The position numbers and the translations under genes are program-made. The notes under the pieces are model-generated. The model was not told where the DNA came from, did not search any database, and was given only the letters and a program-made list of their open reading frames with translations. This document shows, in pieces, positions 1 to 10,253 of a stretch of 64,000 nt of DNA (position 1 is its first letter; every line of letters begins with the position of its first letter). Origin of the DNA: an uncultured Rubripirellula sp. (GTDB lineage: Bacteria > Planctomycetota > Planctomycetia > Pirellulales > Pirellulaceae); NCBI GenBank assembly GCA_938045805.1, contig CALIBL010000096.1:1-64000 (forward strand), read 5' to 3'.

Positions 1-984
1 TCGTTGCGGGGTAGTCGAGGTGATTTACAGGCGATGGTGGACCGGGTGGTCGCGATCTCAGATTTGCAGGCGCAAGATTCTGAGACTTGGAGTAGTCCTG
101 AGCCGGATTACGCTGGCGCAATCTGTTCAACCATTGAAAGCGATAGCGTGCCCGTTGGGACGCTATGGATTTTCAGTGAGCGGAAGAAGGACTTTTCGGT
201 TGCCGAGACCACGGTTGCGGAACTTTCTGCTTCCGAAATTGGGGAGAGTTTGAGGCAGGCATCAGCAGAGAAACAGCAGGTGCATGAGCTCCGGCACGAG
301 CCTGCTCAAGATCTTGCGCAGTGGCAATTCGAATCGCTGCCGGTCGGTAGCCTAGTCGCGTCGGGTTGGCGAGTTGACGGGATGCTCGAGTCACCACGAC
401 CGTGGGCGAGTGGTTGGCATCTATGGGATATTCTTCCCGATGGAACGCTGATGATTGTTCTCGCTGAAGCGGTCGAAAATTCGGTCAAAGGTGCGATGAC
501 CGCGGCACTTGCTCGCGCTGCGGTGACGGCACATACGGGGTATCGGCACAAGCCAGCTGATCTCTTGCAACGAGTGAGTGACACCTTATGGCAATCGAGT
601 ACCGCCGAGCAGTTGCTCTCTCTACTGTACGCTCGTATTGATCCGTTTAGCGGTGAGGCGGAACTCGCTTCAGCGGGTTCATTACAGGCGGTGGTCGGTA
701 ACCGTTACGGCAGTCGTGCAGTTGGTTCATCAGCGAGTGACCCTCTGAATACGGCGATCGAGGTCGATCCCGTCATCGAGTCGTTCCATCTTCAGCCTGG
801 CGAAACTTTCTTGGCTTACACCTCGGGGCTTGCCGAAAGCTTTTCTGGCAGTGCTTCAATTTCGCATGCACTGCAAGATGCTATGGCGGCCAAGGAGCAA
901 AACCCGCTCGCTCGCTTGAGACGCCAAATCGCTGAGAACGAGTTGGTGCATGAGCGTGGAGCGGTCAGTTTGCTACGCGAATAG
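1..984 (+). CDS. SpoIIE/PP2C-type serine phosphatase, 5' end outside window
   Basis: The reading frame is open from base 1 to a TAG at 982-984, so the gene begins before the window; the TTG at 4 is not a convincing start. The first ~85 visible residues look like the end of a GAF-type sensor domain. From about residue 115 the protein resembles the SpoIIE/RsbU-type PP2C phosphatase fold: a GWHLWDILPDG stretch, an AEAVENSVKGAMTAALARA segment (in these enzymes the acidic residues near 'GDVxGKG' bind metal), and a late FLAYTSGLAES segment. The usual GDVSGKG is changed to EAVENSVKG, so the metal site may be altered. Such proteins dephosphorylate anti-anti-sigma factors in partner-switching pathways; the target here is unknown. 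It ends 13 bp from the convergent DUF1501 gene. Confidence 0.7.
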   Translation, partial: SLRGSRGDLQAMVDRVVAISDLQAQDSETWSSPEPDYAGAICSTIESDSVPVGTLWIFSERKKDFSVAETTVAELSASEIGESLRQASAEKQQVHELRHEPAQDLAQWQFESLPVGSLVASGWRVDGMLESPRPWASGWHLWDILPDGTLMIVLAEAVENSVKGAMTAALARAAVTAHTGYRHKPADLLQRVSDTLWQSSTAEQLLSLLYARIDPFSGEAELASAGSLQAVVGNRYGSRAVGSSASDPLNTAIEVDPVIESFHLQPGETFLAYTSGLAESFSGSASISHALQDAMAAKEQNPLARLRRQIAENELVHERGAVSLLRE

Positions 985-997
985 AGTCGTCGCTTTG

Positions 998-2437
998 CTA
1001 GGTCATGATTTCATGGACGACATCACCGTGTACGTCGGTGAGTCGGAAGTCACGACCATCATGCCGGAACGTGAGTTGCTCGTGATTCAGTCCAAGCAGG
1101 TGTAGCAGTGTTGCGTGCCAGTCATGCATGTGCACCTTGTTCTGAATTGCATGGTGACCGAATTCGTCCGTTTGGCCGAAGCTGAATCCCGGTTTGACCC
1201 CTGCACCCGCCGCAAAAATAGTGAAGCCATCTGGGTTGTGGTCACGGCCGGTTCCATTGGACTGGGCGTACGGGGTGCGTCCAAATTCGCCGCCCCACCA
1301 AATTAGAGTGTCTTCAAGCAATCCGCGTTGCTTGAGGTCCTGAATCAGTCCTGCTACCGGTTGGTCCGTGTTCAGGGCGTGCTCAGCGTGCTTTTCGAGA
1401 TTGGAATGCTGATCCCAGCGTGGGTTGTTCGAATTGTCTCCGTAGTTCACTTGCACGAATCTCACCCCAGCCTCGCAAAGACGCCGAGCCATTAAGCATT
1501 GCCGGCCGAAATCGTCGGTCGCTTTTTGTCCGATGCCGTACATGTTTTGGATGTGCTCCGGCTCTTGACTCAGATCTAGCAGGTCGGGAGCCGTTATCTG
1601 CATTCGCCAAGCAAGTTCGTATGAATTTAAAACGGCGTCAAATTCAGCGGTTCCCGCATGCTTGGCAATCTGCTGCTCATTCAAACGCCGGAGGATATCA
1701 AGTTGTCTCTGTTGCTGAGGTCGAGTCCAACGAGAGTTGGTCACATTTTTAAGTTTGATGTCCGACGCTCTGCCACCGGCCCGGCCAATCGCCGTTCCTT
1801 GATAGATCGACGGAAGGAAAGCGTTGTTGTAGTTTCGTGGTCCCCCATTACCCATCGATGGTTGAAGAGTCACAAAGCCGGGCAGGTTATCGTTTTCACT
1901 ACCGAGTCCATAGAGAACCCATGAGCCTACCGAGGGGCGAATGAGGTTGATGGAACCGGTGTGGAGGAATAGGGTTGCCGGGCCATGCGCGACGCCGTCA
2001 GTATGCATTCCTTTTAAGAAGCATAGGTCATCGACTTGCTTTGCGATGTGCGGGAACAGTTCCGAGACATGTTGCCCGCATTCACCGTACTGCTTGAATT
2101 TCCATGGTGATTGGAAAATGCGATGCTTGGTGATTTTCTTCGTCTTGGCGAGCACCCGTGCATCATCAAAGACCTCCAGTTCGCCATCTCGTTTGGCTAG
2201 GATCGGTTTGTAATCAAACGTGTCGACGTGGCTTGGACCACCTTGCATAAAAATGAAGATGACGCGTTTGGCTCGGGCCGGAAAATGAGGTTGTCGCTCG
2301 TGGAGTGGATTGATTAACTCTGATGTGGAATCTGCAGCGTGAGATGAGCAAGCGAGTGCGGAGGCGGCGATGTGTCCAAAACCACAACCGAGTGATCTCA
2401 GCAAGGTTCGGCGATTGAGATTGTTAAGGTGATCCAT
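998..2437 (-). CDS. DUF1501 family exported protein (copy B)
   Basis: About 479 residues. DUF1501 proteins are sulfatase/alkaline-phosphatase-fold proteins abundant in planctomycetes, with poorly known substrates. Visible hallmarks are FMQGGPSHVDTFDYKP near the N terminus and GGEFGRTPYAQ followed by GRDHNPDGF near the C terminus, the usual conserved blocks. The N terminus carries a twin-arginine-like segment, RRTLLRSLG, followed by a hydrophobic alanine-rich stretch, implying Tat export. ATG 2437 is preferred; a TTG at 2446 would overlap the preceding stop by four bases. It is the last gene of a four-gene minus-strand run and pairs with the cytochrome/DUF1553 gene just upstream. A role in breakdown of sulfated or complex polysaccharide is often proposed for the pair but not shown by sequence. 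Confidence 0.9.
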   Translation of the reverse strand: MDHLNNLNRRTLLRSLGCGFGHIAASALACSSHAADSTSELINPLHERQPHFPARAKRVIFIFMQGGPSHVDTFDYKPILAKRDGELEVFDDARVLAKTKKITKHRIFQSPWKFKQYGECGQHVSELFPHIAKQVDDLCFLKGMHTDGVAHGPATLFLHTGSINLIRPSVGSWVLYGLGSENDNLPGFVTLQPSMGNGGPRNYNNAFLPSIYQGTAIGRAGGRASDIKLKNVTNSRWTRPQQQRQLDILRRLNEQQIAKHAGTAEFDAVLNSYELAWRMQITAPDLLDLSQEPEHIQNMYGIGQKATDDFGRQCLMARRLCEAGVRFVQVNYGDNSNNPRWDQHSNLEKHAEHALNTDQPVAGLIQDLKQRGLLEDTLIWWGGEFGRTPYAQSNGTGRDHNPDGFTIFAAGAGVKPGFSFGQTDEFGHHAIQNKVHMHDWHATLLHLLGLNHEQLTFRHDGRDFRLTDVHGDVVHEIMT

Positions 2438-2442
2438 CGCAG

Positions 2443-5370
2443 TCAATTCACGTAAAGGAAGTCAACGCTCTGGCAAAGCGTTTGGTAGACCATGGTCCAT
2501 TGATCAAGTTCTTGTTCGTTTGATGGAGTACCCACCGCCGTATCGTTAATCGACTCGGCTAGTTGTTCCATGATTTCCGCTTCCAGTTTACTCGGGAATC
2601 GTCCAAGGGTTTGGAGGAAGGCAAGTTCGATTCGCTTATCGGTATTTAATTCGAGGGAAAGTAAAGCTTTTGCCGCATTTCTTGTTTGATCGAGAATCAG
2701 TGGGTGGTTCATCAACCAGAGAGCCTGTGACGCGACGGTGCTTTCGTTACGTTTGCCCTGTTGGATATTTGGATCTGCAAAATCAAATACTTCGAAAACT
2801 TCCGGCAGCGTGTTTCTGAATACTGGCAGGTAAACGCTACGGCGTCGACTCTCAAACTGATAGTCGTATTCAATTTTTGTACCAGCTTTGATGCTGGGGC
2901 CCCCTCGTGCAGGGTCCAGTGTCTTGCCGATTTTGAGTAGGGTGTCCCGAATGTCTTCGGCACGCAGACGCTTCCGGTTGGCTCGATGATAGAGTCGATT
3001 TTCGGAGTCAAATGCGGAGCTCTCGGTAAGAGAGGATGCTTGCTGGTAAGTGCTGGAAAGTGCAATGGTTTTGATCAAGCTTTTGACAGACCAGTTCTCT
3101 TCAATGAGTTGGGTTGCTAGATGGTCCAGCAGTTCAGGGTGTGATGGCGCTGTGCCGGTGCTTCCAAAATTATCTAAAGACCTGACAAGTCCCCTGCCCA
3201 TCATCCAGTACCAAATACGGTTCGCCATCACTCGAGCGGTCAGGGGATTTTGACGGTCAGCGATCCATCGAGCGAGTTCAAGGCGTCCGCTGCTGCTTTC
3301 ATCAAGATCTTGGAATGGCTCCCACTTTGCGGCGGATAGGACGTTACGTTTTACCCGTTCGCCCTTTTGTGAGGTCACTCCACGAATGGCAATCTCAATA
3401 TCCCCAGGGCTCTGGCTTTCTGAGACCGCCATCGCTACGGGGCGAATCGTCGCGGCTTGTTTCTCTTTTTTAATCTCCTGCTCAATCTCCGCGATCTGTG
3501 ACTTGAGGGATTCGATCTCTTGTTGCTGCTCCGGTGATTTCGTTGAGGCCAATGTCGGGAAGGTTTGATCAATCGATTGTGCGACTGGGGCTAAGACAAT
3601 GGAGTCGGCGATTACGACGCCGTCTTGTGCAGCTTGATTTGCGATCGTGATTTTTGCCGGCAACTCCTCACTGAATGTGAAAGTGCCGAGTTCAGTGAAG
3701 GAGCCGTGGATCGGTCCGGGCGGACGCTGATTGATGGTAACGCTGGTTTCCCCATCGACGTGACGAATTTTTACCGCAACCTTCGATGCTCGGTTGCTGC
3801 CGGGTGTGTGCGAAATGTAGAGTCGATAGGATCCAATGGCATCGCCAGCATCTTCAAAAGTGACTGACTTTTCTCCAAGCCCCATGTTTTCATCATGGAT
3901 GTATTGCTTGCCAACATAGCCGGCGATGAAGATTGATTCTTTCCAAACTCCCTCGCGTGTGGCATCAATATCATCGAGCACGACCGCGTTGATCGAATCA
4001 ACATTGATTTGTTTCATTTTTTTGAGAGTCCCCTGCAGTTCGTCGATCCGATTTTGCTTGGACTTTTGATCGTTCTCAAGACGAGCCAGTTCCGCTTCCT
4101 GCTTGGCGATCAATGTTTCTTGTTTCTCGTCGAGTGGTAGGTCCACCTTGTTCCAGGATGAAACATTCGAGTGGATGAGTGAGAGAGTGCTTTTGAAGAT
4201 GCCGGCTAGAGCGTAGTAGTCGGCGGTTGGAATCGGGTCGAATTTATGATCATGGCAGCGAGCACAACCAATGGTCATGCCCATCATCGATTTTCCAATC
4301 GTGTCGAGCTGTTCGTCAACGACATCCATCTCGAGGATGTCCTTGTCCTGCATCTCGTAGTTGGTAGGGCCCAGTAAAAGGAAACCTGTTGCGATAAGCT
4401 GTCGTTGGCGTTCGAGATGGTCGTTGCTCGTCAGTAGATCGCCAGCAATTTGCTCGATGATGAACTGATCATAGGGCGTGTCGCGATTGAAAGATTCAAT
4501 CACGTAATCGCGAAACTTCCAAGCGTCAGGGAACAATAGCGTGCGACCGCCGCCGCTTGATTCCGCAAATCGAACAACGTCAAGCCAGTGTCGCCCCCAG
4601 CGTTCGCCAAATGCGGGTTGGTCAAGTAGTTGATCAACTACTTTCTCCCAAGCATTGGGGTCTGTTTCATTAACAAAAGCTGTGATCTCTTCGACCGACG
4701 GAGGTAGTCCCGTGAGGTCGTAATGAATACGGCGTATCAGTGTCTCTCGATCCGCAATCGGTGCGGGTTCGAGTTCGTTTTTATGCAGTTCATCAAGAAT
4801 GAAATAGTCGAGATCCAATGTCGCCCACTCCTTCGTATCAGCACTGCGTGGAACTTCTGGAGTTACCAAAGGCTGAAACGACCAAAAGGAACGGTCGACC
4901 TGTTGCGGCGTTGTGGTTTTGGCCGCTGAATGGTTGCTCCTTTTCACTCTCGGGTCAAACGCACCGAGTTGAATCCACTTTTCAAAGGCTTCGATCGTTG
5001 AATCAGGCAGTTTGCCTTTCGGAGGCATGTCCATGCCACCTTCATACCGAATTGCTTCGAGTAAGAGGCTATCCATGTCTCCGGCAACGATCGCGGGGCC
5101 GGAGTCTCCGCCGACTTCCCAGCCTTCTTTCGCATCAAGTCTCAGACCACTTTGTTGCTTCTTTTGGCCATGACATCTTTCACAGTGCTCAATCAATGTT
5201 GGGCGAATATGCTTCTCGAATAGTTCTTCGCTTTTGAGCGTTAAGTCGCTCTGGCTCGAATCTTGTCCGAGAACGGGGCGCGTCAAAACAAACAGACCGA
5301 AAAGAACCATCCCGACTAGGATGGTTTTGTCTCGCTGTATTTGTCTGTTTGATTGGGCTTCGGATTTCAC
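2443..5370 (-). CDS. Cytochrome-c / DUF1549 / DUF1553 exported protein (copy B)
   Basis: About 975 residues. Order of domains: signal segment (residues ~17-36, ending in VLGQ), a planctomycete cytochrome-c domain with a heme-type CERCH near residue 63, DUF1549 with a second CARCHDHKFDP near residue 368, a middle region with a coiled-coil-like Glu/Lys/Gln stretch on either side of a beta-rich ligand-binding-like module, and C-terminal DUF1553 (TARVMANRIWYWMMGRG onward). The open frame extends up to 5511, but that would overlap the upstream gene by 58 bases and add a non-signal leader. GTG 5370 gives a normal signal peptide; ATG 5310 is another option. It is followed directly by its DUF1501 partner. 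Likely a periplasmic heme protein; the reaction is unknown. Confidence 0.88.
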   Translation of the reverse strand: MKSEAQSNRQIQRDKTILVGMVLFGLFVLTRPVLGQDSSQSDLTLKSEELFEKHIRPTLIEHCERCHGQKKQQSGLRLDAKEGWEVGGDSGPAIVAGDMDSLLLEAIRYEGGMDMPPKGKLPDSTIEAFEKWIQLGAFDPRVKRSNHSAAKTTTPQQVDRSFWSFQPLVTPEVPRSADTKEWATLDLDYFILDELHKNELEPAPIADRETLIRRIHYDLTGLPPSVEEITAFVNETDPNAWEKVVDQLLDQPAFGERWGRHWLDVVRFAESSGGGRTLLFPDAWKFRDYVIESFNRDTPYDQFIIEQIAGDLLTSNDHLERQRQLIATGFLLLGPTNYEMQDKDILEMDVVDEQLDTIGKSMMGMTIGCARCHDHKFDPIPTADYYALAGIFKSTLSLIHSNVSSWNKVDLPLDEKQETLIAKQEAELARLENDQKSKQNRIDELQGTLKKMKQINVDSINAVVLDDIDATREGVWKESIFIAGYVGKQYIHDENMGLGEKSVTFEDAGDAIGSYRLYISHTPGSNRASKVAVKIRHVDGETSVTINQRPPGPIHGSFTELGTFTFSEELPAKITIANQAAQDGVVIADSIVLAPVAQSIDQTFPTLASTKSPEQQQEIESLKSQIAEIEQEIKKEKQAATIRPVAMAVSESQSPGDIEIAIRGVTSQKGERVKRNVLSAAKWEPFQDLDESSSGRLELARWIADRQNPLTARVMANRIWYWMMGRGLVRSLDNFGSTGTAPSHPELLDHLATQLIEENWSVKSLIKTIALSSTYQQASSLTESSAFDSENRLYHRANRKRLRAEDIRDTLLKIGKTLDPARGGPSIKAGTKIEYDYQFESRRRSVYLPVFRNTLPEVFEVFDFADPNIQQGKRNESTVASQALWLMNHPLILDQTRNAAKALLSLELNTDKRIELAFLQTLGRFPSKLEAEIMEQLAESINDTAVGTPSNEQELDQWTMVYQTLCQSVDFLYVN

Positions 5371-5453
5371 GATTTTGGGGCAGTCGCAATGTTTGCCTGA
5401 ATTGGATCTGTGTTGTTTGCTTAGATGCTTTGAAGTGTTGCTGTTAAGATGAA

Positions 5454-8400
5454 CTACTGCACGAAATAGAACGCTTTCATGTTGAAGAGAGTATGAGCAA
5501 GATCGCTCCACGCTCTTTCATCCAACTTCCCATGAACCTCACCCTGCGTGTTGAGAAATTGTTCATAAGCTTCTAGCTGTTTGTCCGTTGGTTCGCTTCC
5601 GTGAGCCGCAACCACCATTGAGGTGATTTTGTCTCTAAGATTGTTCTGGTCATTTGATGCAACTTGTTTGCCCCAACGATTTGATAATTCAATCACCAGT
5701 GGGTCATTCATCAATGCCAGAGCTTGTGCTGGAACATTTGATTTGCTTCGTCGGCCTTGAGGGCCGAAGGGATTGGGTGTATCGAAGGTGGCAAAGAATG
5801 GATTAAGGAAGTTTCGGTAGATCGATAGGTAGATACTACGCCTTCCATTTCCATCCAACGGTCCGCTGCCACGAGCTCCGCGTCCAGTCATGAATTCGGT
5901 GCGATGGGTCGGCACACTGCCACCGTAGTGTGCTGAGTTCAAACTCCCTGCGACTGCGAGCATCGTATCTCGAATGGTTTCGCCCATGAGACGTCGGATC
6001 GGCATAAAGTAGAGTGTTTGATTCGTTGGGTCAGCTTGGGTCATCTGCTGGATTGGCAGCGATGGGTGAGGTTTGCTCTGCTGCCTGTAGGTTGCTGAGA
6101 GAACGATGGATCGTATCGTTTGCTTCATTGACCAGTCAGAGGTCATGTGCTCCGAGGCTAGCCAGTCTAGAAGATCCGCATTGGACGGTGGTTGTCCTTG
6201 CGGTCCAAAATCATCCACGGTTGGTACGATGCCTGTTCCAAACAGGTGATGCCAGATCCGATTGACAATGACGCGAGAGGTGAGAGGGTTCTCGGGGTCG
6301 GTCAGATCTTCTGCAAGATTGAGGCGAGAGCCAGTTTCACCGCCGAACGCCGTTAGGTTTCGCGGAGGTACCTTTGTTCCTGGGTTTGTGTGGCTACCGC
6401 GAATGTAAACCGATGCATCCTCTGTGGTTCCCTGAGTCATTGCTAGAACGAACCGAGGAGGAGCTAGCTTTTGGTTTGCCGATTTGATTTCCGAAAATGC
6501 ATCCGCAAAATTTGCTTCGATCAGCGCGGCTAACTCGGGCGTGCGTTGTGATTGCCATGCAAGCCAGCGGTTGGATCTTTTGCTTTGTAGATCCGTGATC
6601 GCTTGATCAATCTGCAGTGCCATTTGCGTTTCATCTAACGCAGCGCCAACGGCTGTCTTGGGGGCCCCAGAGTTTGAGAAGACGATCTGGTCGATCGCAA
6701 TCTCCGCATCCCCATTATCAATGAACTCTAGATAACAGCGGTGGCCAATGTATTTGTTGAGATTGCCTCCAAGGGATTTCCACTGCCACTGACCCTTCGT
6801 GTCGGTTCCTCCGCCCTGCAGTAGCGTGCCGTTAAATAACAGACCGTTAAAGCCGGTCATTTGGTAGTTGTCGATGATGACCTGAATCTTAATATTGGCC
6901 GTTGATTTAATCAGAAAGTGGATATTGTTCTTTTCGATGGTGAACGTGGGAGAGCGTAAGGATCCCGTCTGCTTGTTTCCCCAAATGCCACTGTCCATGG
7001 TGTAGGGCATCGCTAGAGTTCCATCGCTACGCACTCGTAGGTCTTCCCCGATTGCTGCAAATCCTCCGTTAGAAGTTGACCAACCTGCGGGCAGTTTGCC
7101 GTCTGAGAAAGTTTCGAATTCAATGAACTCGTTGTTGGGGTCGTCTGCTACCTGATTAGAGGTGAAAGTTAGTTGGGAAGGAATGTCTTGCGTTGCCGCG
7201 TTCAGTTGAATTGCATCACGAATTACCTGAGGCTGCTGCGACGCGTCCCTGATCCCGTGTTCAATAACATTCAGTTGCTTTGCGATGGTATCTCGAGCGT
7301 TCTTGCGTTGCTGATCAACGTCAAGGTTGTATTCTTGGCGAGCACTACTTTGGATGTGGGCGCTCAGGGAGTAGTAGTCCTTTGTTGAAATCGCGTCGAA
7401 CTTGTGGTCATGGCAGCGAGCGCACGCAACGGTGAGACCAAGGAATGCTTTGCCGAATACATCGATCTGATTATCGATGATTCCGGCTTCGTTTCCGAGT
7501 ACATCGGTCGGAGAGTGAGTTGCTTCATGTAGATACCAAAAACCGGTTCCGATCACTGACTCATTGAAATGTTGTTCCGGGTGGAGTCTGGGTTGAGGGA
7601 GGAGGTCTCCAGCAAGGTGCTCGTGAACGAGTTGGTCGTAGGGGACATCCGCGTTGAGGGCTCGGATTACATAATCTCGATACTCGGTCGCATGCGGTAT
7701 CGCGTAATCGAATTCGTGTCCGTAAGTTTCCGCGTACCTCATGAGATCAAGCCAATGCCTTGCCCATTTCTCACCGAAGTAGGTTGATTCGAGCAAGCTG
7801 TCGACGACTTTCTCATAGGCGTTATCCGAGTCGTCTTTGACAAATTCAGAAATCTGCTGAGCCGTTGGCGGCAGGCCAATGAGATCAAGGTAGATACGAC
7901 GCAACCAAGTTGGTTTGTAAGCAGTTTCCGCGGGCCGCAACCCTCGTGCCTCTTGCTCGGCGAGCACAAATCGATCGAGTCCTGTTTTTACCCATTTTTC
8001 ATTTTGAACTTCGGGCAGGGCTGGTTTTCGAATCGGTCGCCATGACCAATGGCTTTCAAATCGTTTTTCGAGGTTGAAGTTTTCCCGTTCGTTCATCGAG
8101 GGATCTTCTTCGATTTTCTCGCGCGGGTCGGGTGCACCCATGGTGATCCACTTTTCTAAGTCGGCGATCTGATTATCGGCAAGCTTGGATCGTGGAGGCA
8201 TCCCACTGATCACATTTTCTTCATATCGCACGGCTTCCATCAGCAGGCTCTGCCTCGGATCGTGGGGAATGATTGCTGGTCCGGAATCGCCTCCGGTCTC
8301 CCAACCCCATTTTGAGTCGAGAAGGAGTCCTGCTTCGATCGTTTCCGAGTCGGTGGCGTGGCATTCGTAGCAGTGTTCGACCAAGATTGGTCGAACCTTA

Positions 8401-8552
8401 GATTCGAAGAATTGACTTTGTTCCGCAGTCAATGAAATCCCTTCTTGAGCTGCTACTTTCCGTTGTGTGAGTTGCGATACTAACGCGACGCAGAGGATTG
8501 CCACCAGCCAGAGAGGGAGAATTGGATTTCGATTGAAGATGAAATGAATCAC
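5454..8552 (-). CDS. Cytochrome-c / DUF1549 / DUF1553 exported protein (copy A)
   Basis: 1032 residues. A signal peptide (residues 1-36, ending KVAAQE) is followed by a planctomycete cytochrome-c domain with CYECH at residues 61-65, DUF1549 with a second CARCHDHKFD near residue 377, a ~180-residue beta-rich module (about residues 470-640) and C-terminal DUF1553 (TSRVIVNRIWHHLFGTG onward). The GTG start at 8552 is well supported: AGGAGG lies seven bases upstream inside the end of the DUF1501-A gene, and start and stop overlap as GTGA, implying translational coupling. It has the same architecture as copy B next door but is clearly diverged, so this is an old duplication or separate acquisition rather than a recent repeat. 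Confidence 0.92.
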   Translation of the reverse strand: MIHFIFNRNPILPLWLVAILCVALVSQLTQRKVAAQEGISLTAEQSQFFESKVRPILVEHCYECHATDSETIEAGLLLDSKWGWETGGDSGPAIIPHDPRQSLLMEAVRYEENVISGMPPRSKLADNQIADLEKWITMGAPDPREKIEEDPSMNERENFNLEKRFESHWSWRPIRKPALPEVQNEKWVKTGLDRFVLAEQEARGLRPAETAYKPTWLRRIYLDLIGLPPTAQQISEFVKDDSDNAYEKVVDSLLESTYFGEKWARHWLDLMRYAETYGHEFDYAIPHATEYRDYVIRALNADVPYDQLVHEHLAGDLLPQPRLHPEQHFNESVIGTGFWYLHEATHSPTDVLGNEAGIIDNQIDVFGKAFLGLTVACARCHDHKFDAISTKDYYSLSAHIQSSARQEYNLDVDQQRKNARDTIAKQLNVIEHGIRDASQQPQVIRDAIQLNAATQDIPSQLTFTSNQVADDPNNEFIEFETFSDGKLPAGWSTSNGGFAAIGEDLRVRSDGTLAMPYTMDSGIWGNKQTGSLRSPTFTIEKNNIHFLIKSTANIKIQVIIDNYQMTGFNGLLFNGTLLQGGGTDTKGQWQWKSLGGNLNKYIGHRCYLEFIDNGDAEIAIDQIVFSNSGAPKTAVGAALDETQMALQIDQAITDLQSKRSNRWLAWQSQRTPELAALIEANFADAFSEIKSANQKLAPPRFVLAMTQGTTEDASVYIRGSHTNPGTKVPPRNLTAFGGETGSRLNLAEDLTDPENPLTSRVIVNRIWHHLFGTGIVPTVDDFGPQGQPPSNADLLDWLASEHMTSDWSMKQTIRSIVLSATYRQQSKPHPSLPIQQMTQADPTNQTLYFMPIRRLMGETIRDTMLAVAGSLNSAHYGGSVPTHRTEFMTGRGARGSGPLDGNGRRSIYLSIYRNFLNPFFATFDTPNPFGPQGRRSKSNVPAQALALMNDPLVIELSNRWGKQVASNDQNNLRDKITSMVVAAHGSEPTDKQLEAYEQFLNTQGEVHGKLDERAWSDLAHTLFNMKAFYFVQ

Positions 8553-10009
8553 GCGAGCACCTCCTTGATGATGTGGCCATGGACATCGGTCAGCCGCATG
8601 TCTCGACCGCTGAATCGAAAAGTGCTTTGAGTGTGATCGACACCGAGAAGATGTAGCATTGTGGCGTGGAGGTCATGGATTTCAAAACGGTTCTCCACCG
8701 CTCGGTAACCCCATTGATCGGTCGCACCAACGCTTGCCCCACCCTTCACTCCTCCGCCGGCCATCCATACTGTGAATCCGAATGGGTTATGGTCGCGACC
8801 GTTTGATCCCTGTGCAAAGGGTGTGCGTCCAAACTCACCTGCCCACACCAATAGCGTCGATTCAAAGAGTCCGGTTCGTTTGAGGTCCTTGATTAACGCT
8901 GCGATGGGTTGGTCGACGGTACGGCAGTTCTTATTGTGTCCATCAACGAGGCCGCCATGTTGATCCCAACGGTCGCCGTTTCCGCCCGGGCACGTTAGTT
9001 CGATAAAACGCACCCCGCGTTCCACTAAGCGTCTTGCGATCAGGCATTGCCGTGCGAAGGTTTTCGTGTTGTCGAATTCTGCATCTAGGCCGTAAAGCTT
9101 CTTTGTCTCTTCGGTTTCCTGACTAAGGTCCATGAGTTCGGGTACGGACCGCTGCATTTGGTAGGCGGTTTCGTAGTTGCTGATCGCCGCTTCAATTTCT
9201 GATTCGCCACCGAGTGAATCATTGAGTTCTCTGTCAAATTGTCGGATCAGATCCAGTTTGTTGAGTTGGATTTGATCCGTTCTTTCCCGACGTTGGATAT
9301 TGGGAAGCGGTTGATCCTTGGGGAGGAAAATCGATCCCTGATAGGCCGATGGTAGAAAGCCAGATCCAAAGCAATCCAAGCCACCCGGCGGGATCAAGCC
9401 TCCGTTGATGACAACGAAGCCAGGTAGGTTTTGATTTTCACTTCCAAGTCCGTAACCCATCCACGCACCCATGCTCGGGCGACCTTGTAGCCCATTGCCT
9501 GTGTGCAAAAAATAATTTGCCGAAGTGTGTTCAGAAAACTGCGAAGTCATGGACTTGATGAACGCGAGGTCGTCGGCAACTTCGGAAAGGTGCGGGAAAA
9601 GTGAGCTGATCCAGTGACCGCTTTCACCGTGTTGCTTGAACTCCCAAGGGCTTTTCAGAACGCTGCCGACAGCATCGAACTGTGTCGGTGCAAGATTGCC
9701 GATCACTTCATGTGGATTCTTGCCGTTGTATTTTTCTAGGGCAGGCTTGTAATCAAAGGTGTCCACGTGTGAAGGGCCGCCATCCATATACAGGAAGATG
9801 ACGTTCTTGGCTTTGCTCGGAAAGTGAGGCTTCTTAGGTGCCCAAGGCGATTGCTGAGGTGATTCAGCAGCATCCACTGTGGCGTGTGACTGAAGGCTTT
9901 GGAGAGCGATCGCACCAAAGCCGTTCGCACACCACTGCAGCATTTCTCTGCGGTTCTGTGGGCGGTTCGTGAAGCGACGACAGTGATGGCGGCCATTTGG
10001 TGTGGTCAT
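8549..10009 (-). CDS. DUF1501 family exported protein (copy A)
   Basis: 486 residues, the same family as the protein at 998-2437. Conserved blocks: FLYMDGGPSHVDTFDYKP, an AGEFGRTPFAQ motif and GRDHNPFGFT, then a histidine-containing EIHDLHATMLHLLG near the C terminus. The N terminus has NRREMLQWCANGFGA, a Tat-like RR segment with a hydrophobic run, so export in folded form is likely. It is first in the transcribed order A-DUF1501, A-cytochrome, B-cytochrome, B-DUF1501. No good ribosome-binding site is visible before ATG 10009. Substrate unknown; the fold is that of sulfatases, but no sulfatase C/S-x-P-x-R signature is visible. Confidence 0.92.
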   Translation of the reverse strand: MTTPNGRHHCRRFTNRPQNRREMLQWCANGFGAIALQSLQSHATVDAAESPQQSPWAPKKPHFPSKAKNVIFLYMDGGPSHVDTFDYKPALEKYNGKNPHEVIGNLAPTQFDAVGSVLKSPWEFKQHGESGHWISSLFPHLSEVADDLAFIKSMTSQFSEHTSANYFLHTGNGLQGRPSMGAWMGYGLGSENQNLPGFVVINGGLIPPGGLDCFGSGFLPSAYQGSIFLPKDQPLPNIQRRERTDQIQLNKLDLIRQFDRELNDSLGGESEIEAAISNYETAYQMQRSVPELMDLSQETEETKKLYGLDAEFDNTKTFARQCLIARRLVERGVRFIELTCPGGNGDRWDQHGGLVDGHNKNCRTVDQPIAALIKDLKRTGLFESTLLVWAGEFGRTPFAQGSNGRDHNPFGFTVWMAGGGVKGGASVGATDQWGYRAVENRFEIHDLHATMLHLLGVDHTQSTFRFSGRDMRLTDVHGHIIKEVLA

Positions 10010-10253
10010 AAGGACTTACGCAAGAATTGTGTGGCAAGTGCAATGCTGGAGATCATGCTCCAGTGCTTGTGTTCTCTCAGGACTTACATGCCTGCTCGAA
10101 CTATTACCGTAACCTGGCGTTTGAGCCAACGGTTCATCTTCAGTCACGGAAATCGCGGTTACCGTATTGTAGCAGCGGTCGGGGCGAGTCGCACGAGAGA
10201 TTGCCACAGTCGAGGCACCTGAGCGTCCTCGGAGCCAAAAGTAAACAGGAGTT

